This document shows positions 54,039 through 60,628 of a DNA stretch of 64,000 bases, piece after piece. A program made the translations under genes and the position numbers. The DNA lies in assembly GCA_025210775.1 (NCBI GenBank), contig JAOARB010000015.1, positions 186,001-250,000 of the forward strand, written 5' to 3'. The notes beneath the pieces were generated by a model. It did no database searches and was not told the origin of the DNA. It was given only the letters and a program-made list of their open reading frames with translations. How positions within the stretch are numbered: the first letter of the stretch is position 1; each line of letters opens with the position of its first letter. The stretch is from Prolixibacteraceae bacterium. GTDB taxonomy: Bacteria > Bacteroidota > Bacteroidia > Bacteroidales > Prolixibacteraceae.

Positions 54039-54046
54039 CAAATATA
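54039..54046 (-). promoter_or_regulatory. -7 element for the tyrA attenuator transcript
   Basis: TATATTTG on the minus strand fits TAnnTTTG exactly. A start about 7 nt downstream gives a leader of about 20 nt before the leader-peptide ATG. No exact -33 TTTG was found. Confidence 0.55.
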
Positions 54047-54103
54047 TGAAATAAATCAGTTATTACTATTAATTCTTAAAAAGTTAACATTAAATTGTTT
54101 TTA

Positions 54104-55048
54104 CTATCTATATTTTTCATCTGTATCTTCCATCATTGAAAGATAACTTTCATAGCGTGTATAAGCAATTTCTCCTTCTTCAACTGCTAATTTTACTGCA
54201 CACTTGGGTTCATGCTGGTGGGTACAGTTATTAAACTGACACTCTTCTGATTTTGCAAAAATATCAGGAAAATAATGTGATAGCTCTTTCTTCTCAATAT
54301 CTGTAATACCAAATCCTCTTACTCCTGGAGTATCTATGATATATCCTCCATTTTGCATCTCATGCATCTCTGCAAAAGTAGTGGTATGTTTCCCTTGTTG
54401 GTGTATCTCTGAAATAGCTGCCGTCTTTATCTCTAGCCCTGGTTCTAATTTGTTGATGATAGTTGACTTTCCTACTCCTGAATGTCCTGAGAGCACATTG
54501 ATCTTTCCGGCCATCTCATCACGAAGCGTATCCATGTTGAAGTCTTTTGCTGCTGCTACTTGTAGACACTTGTATCCAGCTCCTTCATAAATGTGAAGGT
54601 AATCCTCTAGTACCTCATAATCTTCTTCGTTATACAAATCCAATTTGTTGAATACTAATTTGACAGGAATACGATATGCTTCTGCAGATACTAAAAAACG
54701 ATCAATAAATCCTGTTAATGTTCGCGGATGGGTAATGGTCACAATTAAGAATGCTTGGTCTACATTGGCTGCGATTATCTGACTCTGCTTAGATAGATTA
54801 GATGATTTGCGGATGATATAATTCTTCCTCGGTTCTATCTTTTTAATCAAACCTACTGTTTCTTCTTGATCGCTCTCAGATTGGGATACCAAATCAAAAT
54901 AGACAATATCACCTACCGAAATAGGATTTGTGGTCCGTATTCCTTTCATACGGAATTTCCCTTTGATCTTGCACGAATAAAGTTTTCCACTTTCTTCTTT
55001 TACGGTATACCAACTTCCTGTCGATTTAATGACCAACCCTTTTGTCAT
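54104..55048 (-). CDS. rsgA: ribosome small subunit-dependent GTPase RsgA
   Basis: About 314 residues from MTKGLVIKSTGSWYTV (55048); an upstream in-frame ATG (55105) adds an unrelated hydrophobic stretch. It has an N-terminal OB fold, then a circularly permuted GTPase with G4 VFNKLDLYN before G1 GHSGVGKSTI and G3 DTPGVRGFG, and the C-terminal zinc site with Cys and His in CQFNNCTHQHEPKC. It assists late 30S subunit maturation. The gap to tyrA downstream holds the tyrA attenuator. Confidence 0.95.
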   Translation of the reverse strand: MTKGLVIKSTGSWYTVKEESGKLYSCKIKGKFRMKGIRTTNPISVGDIVYFDLVSQSESDQEETVGLIKKIEPRKNYIIRKSSNLSKQSQIIAANVDQAFLIVTITHPRTLTGFIDRFLVSAEAYRIPVKLVFNKLDLYNEEDYEVLEDYLHIYEGAGYKCLQVAAAKDFNMDTLRDEMAGKINVLSGHSGVGKSTIINKLEPGLEIKTAAISEIHQQGKHTTTFAEMHEMQNGGYIIDTPGVRGFGITDIEKKELSHYFPDIFAKSEECQFNNCTHQHEPKCAVKLAVEEGEIAYTRYESYLSMMEDTDEKYR

Positions 55049-55411
55049 AAAATTTTTTCTTTTTGTTTTGATATTCAAAGCCCAAAGAAACAAAAAAACA
55101 TTCAATATGATATTTTATTACTTGGGTTATTATCTATATAATAGTACCTTGAACTTTAAGAACCTCTTTTGAGATATTGTTCTTCTCTTTTTAAACCATT
55201 ATTTGTCTTTGTATGTTCTGTTGGATGAGATAATTTCCTCATCTTTAATGATAAAAGTTAAAGTAAACCTAAAATTTGACTCTTATCAGACTTTATACTT
55301 TTATTTAGTACATGTTTAAGTATTTTTGTTTAATGAATTCTTCTAGAGTGTTCTTTTAACTCTAATAATTAGCTTGATAACATATTTATATAATAAAAAT
55401 ATCTTCCGTAG
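55049..55411. other. divergent intergenic region between rsgA and the CtpA gene
   Basis: No gene is supported. TATTTTTG at 55321-55328 is an exact TAnnTTTG -7 candidate for the protease gene, giving a leader of about 75 nt. I see no further structure. Confidence 0.45.
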
Positions 55412-57094
55412 ATGAAAAATAAGTATACTAAGATTGTCACCTCCCTTGTTTTGGTTGGCACGCTTTTAATTGGATTGTTTGGTTTTAATCGTGATAGCCG
55501 AAACTTCGCTATCGCTAAAAACTTAGATATATATTATTCACTATTTCGTGAATTGAATCTTTTCTATGTGGACTCTGTCTCTCCTGAGAAAATTGTCAAA
55601 ACAAGTATCGATAAGATGCTTGAAACTTTAGATCCATATACTGTCTACATTCCAGAACAAGATATGGATGATTTCAACTTTATGACTACTGGTGAATATG
55701 GCGGTATTGGTGCTGTAATTAGCAAACACGATAGCATGGTAGTCGTTGCTGAACCTTATGAAGGATTCCCTGCACAAAAAACAGGACTGAAAGCAGGGGA
55801 TGTATTCCTTGAAATCGATGGTACTAAAGTTGAAAAACTTAAAGTGGAAGGCGTAAGTAATCTTCTTAAAGGTACCATTGGTGAAGAGGTGAAGATCAAA
55901 GTACAAAGACCAGGGGTTAAAAAAACAATTACTTTTGTTGTTAAAAGAGAGAAAATTCACGTCGATGCCGTTCCTTATTATGGAATGCTTAATGATGAAA
56001 TAGGATATGTTCGTCTTAAAAACTTTACCCTTAATTGTGGGGATGATGTTAAAAGAGCCATTCTTGAACTAAAAGATAAACATCATGCCAAGAAGCTTGT
56101 CTTTGATTTACGTTCAAACCCTGGTGGTCTATTGGTGGAAGCTGTTAAGATTGCGAATCTATTTGTTAGTCAAGGTCAAGAAATTGTTAGCACCAAAGGT
56201 AAAGTCTCTACTTGGGATAAAGTATATAAGGCCCCTATTGCTCCTTTAGATACAATAATGCCTTTGGTTGTTCTTGTTAATAGAGGTTCTGCTTCGGCAT
56301 CAGAAATTGTTACTGGTGCTATTCAAGATCTTGATAGAGGAGTGGTTGTCGGTGCAAGAACCTTTGGTAAAGGTCTTGTTCAAACAACTCGTGATTTGAG
56401 CTATAACTCAAAATTAAAAGTAACTACAGCTAAATATTATATTCCTTCAGGCAGATGTATCCAAGCACTTGACTATTCTCATCGTAATGACGATGGTAGT
56501 GTTGGTACGATTCCTGATTCTCTTATTACGGAGTTCTCGACTAAAGGTGGACGTAAAGTTTATGATGGGGGAGGTATTACTCCTGATTTAGAAATCAAAC
56601 CACAATATTTTAGTAGCTTATCAGTACACCTTATCAGAGATTTTATGGTTTTTGATTATGCTACTCATTACGTTGCGAATCATGAACAAATCCCTCCTGT
56701 TGAAGATTTCAAAATTACTGACGAGATCTATGACGACTTCGTTAATTATGTGAAGAGTAATGATTTCAAATATGAAAGTGTTAGTGAGAAACTACTTGAA
56801 AAAGCGATCGATAAAGCGAAAAAAGAAAAGTATTATGATCTTGCTAAAGATGATTTCTCTAACTTAAAAGCAAAATTAGCACCTAACTTAGATAAGGACT
56901 TTAAAGCATTTAAAGAAGAAATAAGCGATCTTCTTAAGTCAGAATTGATTGTTCGTTATTACTACCAAAAAGGGGTAATAAAATCTTCTATTATTGATGA
57001 TATTGAGATCAAAAAAGCAAAAGAGATTCTTTCAAACATGGATAGCTATAACAACTTTTTGGATAGTAATCGCACGATCAAACATGAAGATTAG
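55412..57094 (+). CDS. C-terminal processing protease, S41 family
   Basis: This 560-residue protein has an N-terminal membrane anchor or signal (residues 7-24). The N-terminal helical part (DIYYSLFRELNLFYVDSVSPEKIVKTSIDKMLETLDPYTVYIP) precedes a PDZ domain (about 85-170, GEYGGIGAVISKHDSMVVVAEPYEGFPAQKTGLKAGDVFLEIDG). The S41 catalytic core has KLVFDLRSNPGG, catalytic Ser in NRGSASASEIVTGA and Lys in TFGKGLVQ. A C-terminal helical domain follows. It cleaves C termini of envelope proteins in the periplasm. It stands alone and ends at the strong terminator at 57122-57160. Confidence 0.94.
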   Translation: MKNKYTKIVTSLVLVGTLLIGLFGFNRDSRNFAIAKNLDIYYSLFRELNLFYVDSVSPEKIVKTSIDKMLETLDPYTVYIPEQDMDDFNFMTTGEYGGIGAVISKHDSMVVVAEPYEGFPAQKTGLKAGDVFLEIDGTKVEKLKVEGVSNLLKGTIGEEVKIKVQRPGVKKTITFVVKREKIHVDAVPYYGMLNDEIGYVRLKNFTLNCGDDVKRAILELKDKHHAKKLVFDLRSNPGGLLVEAVKIANLFVSQGQEIVSTKGKVSTWDKVYKAPIAPLDTIMPLVVLVNRGSASASEIVTGAIQDLDRGVVVGARTFGKGLVQTTRDLSYNSKLKVTTAKYYIPSGRCIQALDYSHRNDDGSVGTIPDSLITEFSTKGGRKVYDGGGITPDLEIKPQYFSSLSVHLIRDFMVFDYATHYVANHEQIPPVEDFKITDEIYDDFVNYVKSNDFKYESVSEKLLEKAIDKAKKEKYYDLAKDDFSNLKAKLAPNLDKDFKAFKEEISDLLKSELIVRYYYQKGVIKSSIIDDIEIKKAKEILSNMDSYNNFLDSNRTIKHED

Positions 57095-57121
57095 TCTTTC
57101 TAATCGTTATTAATATTAATC

Positions 57122-57160
57122 ACAATAAAGGCTATCTCTCATCGAGATAGCCTTTATTGT
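57122..57160. terminator. bidirectional terminator after the CtpA gene
   Basis: The arms 57122-57138 and 57144-57160 form a perfect 17-bp stem (core AAAGGCTATCTC) with a 5-nt loop and T-rich flanks on both strands. Confidence 0.92.
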
Positions 57161-57256
57161 ATCTAAAAACTCAATCTTTATCGATATATTTCTTTCTCAA
57201 CTTAATATGCATTAATGTTTGATCATTGTAATATTAAATACAGAATAGCTTCTTCA

Positions 57257-57751
57257 CTAAAACATCTTAGGATTCAAGAAAACAACACTTAACACGATTA
57301 ATAGAAGGAATAAGATAATACCAAAGAACTGAAACATTCCTACGTTGACACTAAAATAGAATTTCTTGAGTCGCTTGCTTATGATCTTTTGATTAATCCA
57401 TTTGCCAAAATCTTCAATCTTTTGATTCTCTCTAATGTAGATCTCATCGGCTCCAATCTTTAACCCTTTCTCTGCATATTTTGAATCTTCCTTAGAACAG
57501 AAAAAATAGTATTTCGATTTTGGTGAATACTTCTTTGCTTCATAAAGAAGTGTATATCCGCCTGTTTCATCATAGGTCTTGTCTTGAATGATGATGTCTG
57601 GATGTTCTTCCAAATGAGAGATACATTCTTTTTCTTTTGAAAACCATTGAATGTCTTGTACGCCCAATTTGTTGAATGTGTGCTGTAGTTTTTGTCTTAG
57701 ATTAGCATTTTCTTCTAAAAAAAATACTAACGGTATTCTTGAAGCTCCCAT
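57257..57751 (-). CDS. receiver-like protein with C-terminal membrane anchor
   Basis: About 164 residues from MGASRIPLVFFLEENANLRQKL (57751), which has AAAGGA 13-18 nt before it; an earlier ATG at 57844 would overlap the HAD gene by 52 bp and add a disordered stretch. Residues about 5-120 follow a CheY-like fold: an acidic LEEN after strand 1, Asp in PDIIIQDKTYDETGGYTLL at the phospho-acceptor place, FFCSKED at the switch position and IGADEIYIREN with Arg instead of the usual Lys. The last 30 residues (FQFFGIILFLLLIVLSVVFLNPK) form one transmembrane helix. A tail-anchored receiver without output domain is unusual; phosphorylation may be lost because of the missing Lys. Confidence 0.7.
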   Translation of the reverse strand: MGASRIPLVFFLEENANLRQKLQHTFNKLGVQDIQWFSKEKECISHLEEHPDIIIQDKTYDETGGYTLLYEAKKYSPKSKYYFFCSKEDSKYAEKGLKIGADEIYIRENQKIEDFGKWINQKIISKRLKKFYFSVNVGMFQFFGIILFLLLIVLSVVFLNPKMF

Positions 57752-57792
57752 AAATACTGGTCCTTTTGAACTTCTTATACCTCCAAGAGGGG

Positions 57793-58464
57793 TTAGTTTA
57801 GTTTCTCTTGTAGTATTTGAAGCAGTTCTTTGCTGTTTCTGCAAACCATGTTAGCTCCTGCATCTTTTAATACATCATCATCTAAAATGCCTGTATTGAT
57901 GGCTATCGTATATATATTGGCTGCGATCGCCGACTCTACTCCTAATGGGGCATTCTCTATAACTAGTGCTTCTTCTGCAGTGATACCTACTCGTTCTAAT
58001 GCTTTTAGATAAGGCTCTGGATGTGGCTTACCCTTCTTAACATCAAATCCGGAAATAATGTTCTCTTTTATAACAATGTCAGGATAAAATTGTTGCAACG
58101 TCTTTATGATATCCTTCTGTCCTGACCCCGTTACTACACCTATCTTGATGTTTTGTTCTTTTAAATAGGTTAAAACTTGAGGCATATCTTTTATGTTCTT
58201 TATGGGAGGATTGTTCTTCATTATCGATTTCTTCCTTTGATACATCTCCGAAATATCTTCCAACGATGGTTTCTCTCCCTTGGCCTTTTCGAATACTGTC
58301 TCTATCATACTATACCCTGTTCTACCTTCATTATAGTACGCTTCCTTAGGGTCAAATGGGATACCTTCTTCTTTAAATAATTGACTCCATGCACTTTCGT
58401 GATAGGGCATAGTGTCCAATAGAACACCATCCATATCAAATAAAACAGCCTTTATGCTTTTCAT
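57793..58464 (-). CDS. HAD-superfamily phosphatase, beta-phosphoglucomutase-like
   Basis: About 223 residues from MKSIKAVLFDMDGVLLDTMPYHE (58464); upstream in-frame codons are not family-like. Motif I is DMDGVLLD with both Asp, motif II VVTGSG, motif III Lys in KGKPHPEPYLKA and motif IV VIENAPLGVESAIAA with a Glu replacing the common Asp. The cap (about residues 18-85) is the subclass I helical type. It is a sugar phosphatase or phosphomutase. Its end lies 41 bp before the chosen start of the receiver-like gene. Confidence 0.9.
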   Translation of the reverse strand: MKSIKAVLFDMDGVLLDTMPYHESAWSQLFKEEGIPFDPKEAYYNEGRTGYSMIETVFEKAKGEKPSLEDISEMYQRKKSIMKNNPPIKNIKDMPQVLTYLKEQNIKIGVVTGSGQKDIIKTLQQFYPDIVIKENIISGFDVKKGKPHPEPYLKALERVGITAEEALVIENAPLGVESAIAANIYTIAINTGILDDDVLKDAGANMVCRNSKELLQILQEKLN

Positions 58465-58809
58465 TTCTAGATTGTTGTTTTCGTTTTTACTCAGAATTAT
58501 AAAGGTACTGCTATTTTTTAGATGCGCTTGTTTGAATATTATTGCAATCGATAGCATTCAAAAATCTACATTTATGTATGTGTTTTATAACATATAAGAC
58601 ACTTTGGTATTAAGAAATGTGTTTTATTGATAGTGTAAGTGGTAGATTATTAGGTGTTTGGAGAATTGTAGATCAAAAAAACTACATTTTTGTAGGCTGT
58701 TTGTTTTATATCTACATATATGTAGATATTTAAGGTGTTTAGGTTAAGTGGAATTTTTATGATTTGCTAATGTGTTGAAAATGAGTGATTAAGAAATGTT
58801 GTGTTTTTT
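58465..58809. promoter_or_regulatory. regulatory gap with phased CTACA-N4-TGTAG palindromes
   Basis: CTACATTTTTGTAG (58682-58695) and CTACATATATGTAG (58712-58725, the core of a 22-bp perfect palindrome at 58708-58729) have centres 30 bp apart, about three helical turns. A weaker site CTACATTTATGTAT is at 58566-58579, overlapped by the 15-mer ATGTGTTTTATAACA (58578-58592). The two strong sites are centred about 118 and 148 bp before the start predicted from the sigma-54 promoter at 58810, where enhancer-binding proteins normally bind. Confidence 0.6.
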
Positions 58810-58826
58810 TTGGCACGCTTATGGCA
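58810..58826 (+). promoter_or_regulatory. sigma-54 (-24/-12) promoter
   Basis: TTGGCACG-N4-TGGCA closely follows the sigma-54 consensus TTGGCACG-N4-TTGCA, with GG (58812-58813) and GC (58824-58825) exactly 12 bp apart and one substitution in the -12 box. The predicted start at about 58837 is 35 nt before the ATG at 58872. rpoN is encoded at 8609-10063. Confidence 0.75.
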
Positions 58827-58871
58827 ATACTAGTAATTGAATTTTAATTATTTCTGTAAACTTTTTGTGTT

Positions 58872-59255
58872 ATGAACAAACTACTTACTTTACTAGCAAT
58901 TGTATTTATTTCTTCTACTCTTAGTGTATCTGCTGCGAATACAGATGATTCAACAGATAGCCTTGGTAAGATTGTTAATATTGAATTTGCAGATTCTTCT
59001 GCGTTGAACAATAGTTCTAATCAACCTATGCTTTTTATTAAAGATGGGAAACTTTTTGTAAGCTTTTTAAATAAAACTAGTAACGATGTTGAACTAAGTT
59101 TCAATAAAGGTACTAAAGTTTTATATCGAGTAAATTTGGGGTCTAAAACAGCAATCTCTCAAGCTTTCGCTTTGTCTGGTATTAAAGATGGCGCATCACT
59201 AGATGTTATCGTAAATTCTGGTTCTAAAACGTATAAATATGATTTGCAGAAGTAA
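58872..59255 (+). CDS. small secreted protein under sigma-54 control
   Basis: This 127-residue protein has a signal peptide (MNKLLTLLAIVFISSTLSVSAA, cut near residue 22). The mature part of about 105 residues is predicted beta-rich: PMLFIKDGKLFVSFLNKTSNDVELSFNKGTKVLYRVNLG and ASLDVIVNSGSKTYKYDLQK, somewhat like the small DUF3244-type secreted proteins of Bacteroidota, without firm assignment. It has the only sigma-54 promoter I found and its own terminator, so it is a single regulated gene. Expression may be high given the strong consensus. Its role is unknown. Confidence 0.75.
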   Translation: MNKLLTLLAIVFISSTLSVSAANTDDSTDSLGKIVNIEFADSSALNNSSNQPMLFIKDGKLFVSFLNKTSNDVELSFNKGTKVLYRVNLGSKTAISQAFALSGIKDGASLDVIVNSGSKTYKYDLQK

Positions 59256-59297
59256 GTGGTTTGAGTTTTTATTAAAAGAAACTCGAGGTTTTTTCAT

Positions 59298-59339
59298 AAC
59301 GTTACATCTTTGCTAGTAGAGATGTAACGTTTTTTTTTG
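59298..59339 (+). terminator. terminator after the small secreted protein gene
   Basis: AACGTTACATCT pairs perfectly with AGATGTAACGTT around a 10-nt loop, followed by a run of eight or more T residues. Confidence 0.92.
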
Positions 59340-59342
59340 CCC

Positions 59343-59529
59343 TATATTTGAGGTAAGATATAGTGTCTTTTTAGCTTAGATTTGTCGTTATACTACATTG
59401 CTTCTTTTCCATCTTGAATACTTCATTGTTTTTAACTTCTTGGTTCTTCCATATTTTGTTCCTCTGATAACAGAAAAAAAAGATTTATTATCTCTTCTTT
59501 TATGACTCGATAGGGGAGTCTTTTTTTTT
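59343..59529 (+). ncRNA. candidate small RNA
   Basis: A TATATTTG -7 box (59343-59350) is followed about 155 bp later by a second terminator with no CDS before it: GACTC (59504-59508) pairs with GAGTC (59516-59520), then a T9 run. A transcript from about 59357 to 59529 would be about 170 nt, U-rich, without a credible ORF. There is no good -33 box and the terminator stem is only 5 bp, so this remains a weak candidate. Confidence 0.28.
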
Positions 59530-59628
59530 ATCTTTCCTGTATTATTTGCCAAATCTAGCCATCGATTTTCTTTAAACTACCCAACTACTTAATAATACTT
59601 AAGTTCTATACAGCTTCATTTTAAACTC

Positions 59629-59737
59629 ATATCAACTACACTACAACTACATATCAACTTCATATTAACTTCATATCAAGTTCACTTATACGTTATGTCA
59701 AATTTACTTTCAAATGAAGTTAATATGAAGTTGATAT
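59629..59737. repeat. inverted array of 11-bp units (ATATCAACTTC type)
   Basis: The left side is five consecutive 11-bp units in exact register: ATATCAACTAC, ACTACAACTAC, ATATCAACTTC, ATATTAACTTC and ATATCAAGTTC (59629-59683). The right side holds the inverse of units three and four (59715-59737). Thus 59651-59673 and 59715-59737 form a perfect 23-bp inverted repeat with a 41-nt loop. The sequence is unrelated to the TCCATGG elements, but the plan (11-bp tandem units inverted around an axis) is the same. Confidence 0.88.
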
Positions 59738-60093
59738 AATATTGATGTGCCTTGGCAATGGGGGCTATATTAGTTTAGAGTATAGTTGAGTAGCATTGGG
59801 TAGGTGTTTTTCTGACATTTTGCATCTTGATTTGGAAATCTTTCTTATAGTGTATAAACATAATATGAAAATTAATATCTTTCTGTATTCCTTTTTGTGG
59901 TTAAATGAAATGCAATTTAGGCTTGAGGTCACGATATAATTTATCGACAATTCAAAAGTGTTTAGGTCGTTTTTAAAATAAAATATGAGATTCTGTTTAA
60001 ACCTTTTATGATATCAACAATCAAAGTATATGTAGTAATTATTTAAATCGTATTCGTTAAGGATTGTTTTATTAGATATTAAAATTTACAGTT
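59738..60093. other. intergenic region before the Spy-like gene
   Basis: No credible gene is present in these 356 bp; short open frames are AT-rich and featureless. The promoter of the Spy-like gene must lie here, but I see no exact TAnnTTTG box close to its start. Confidence 0.4.
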
Positions 60094-60591
60094 ATGAAAA
60101 AGATTTTTAGTAAATTGATGTTTGTCGGAGTTCTTTTCTTCCTATTGGGTAGCACTACTGTTTCAGCACAGAAAAAAGGTCATTGTAAACAAATGAAGTG
60201 TCCTCAGAAACAAGAATGTCGTATGATGAAGGGGTTAGATCTTTCTGAAGACCAACAAATGAAGATTAAAGAGATAAAACTTGAGTCACAAAAAAATTGT
60301 AAACCTTGGAGAGATGAGCTGAGAGAATTAAAGGCACATCAACAAACTTTAATGACTGCTGATAAGCCAAACATGTCAGCTATCGATAAGAATATTGAAA
60401 AGATGAGCTCTTTGATGCTTAATATGGCAAAAAATAAGGCCAGAACAATGCAAGAGGTTAGATCTCTTTTAACTGACGAACAAAGAATGAAATTTGATGC
60501 AAAACATTGCAATAGGAGTGGAAAATGTCGACAAAACACTAAAGGGAATATGCAAAAATGTAATAAACCTTGTCCTAATGGACGAAGATAA
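60094..60591 (+). CDS. Spy/CpxP-like periplasmic protein, Cys-rich
   Basis: This 165-residue protein has a signal peptide (to VSAQ, residue 25). The middle is helical with the LTxxQ-type pattern: LDLSEDQQMKIKEIKLESQK and LLTDEQRMKFDAKH, as in Spy and CpxP family chaperones or metal-stress proteins. Both ends of the mature protein are rich in Cys and Lys (HCKQMKCPQKQECRMM, CNRSGKCRQNTKGNMQKCNKPCP), suggesting metal binding or disulfides. It is likely an envelope-stress chaperone or metal-binding protein; no metal efflux genes adjoin. Confidence 0.8.
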   Translation: MKKIFSKLMFVGVLFFLLGSTTVSAQKKGHCKQMKCPQKQECRMMKGLDLSEDQQMKIKEIKLESQKNCKPWRDELRELKAHQQTLMTADKPNMSAIDKNIEKMSSLMLNMAKNKARTMQEVRSLLTDEQRMKFDAKHCNRSGKCRQNTKGNMQKCNKPCPNGRR

Positions 60592-60598
60592 TATTTGA

Positions 60599-60628
60599 AA
60601 AGAGGAGAGCCTACAAGCTCTCTTCTTT
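60599..60628. terminator. terminator between the Spy-like gene and the TPR gene
   Basis: AAGAGGAGAGC pairs with GCTCTCTTCTT (one G-U) around loop CTACAA. It overlaps the end of the convergent minus-strand gene. Confidence 0.7.

Noticed and set aside
55448..55470. TTGGCACGCTTTT resembling a sigma-54 -24 box
   Set aside because: It lies in the signal-peptide codons of the CtpA-like gene and has no GC -12 box at the 12-bp spacing.
59765..59950. 61-codon open frame on the minus strand
   Set aside because: It is short, without ribosome binding site, recognisable motif or neighbour support, in AT-rich intergenic DNA.
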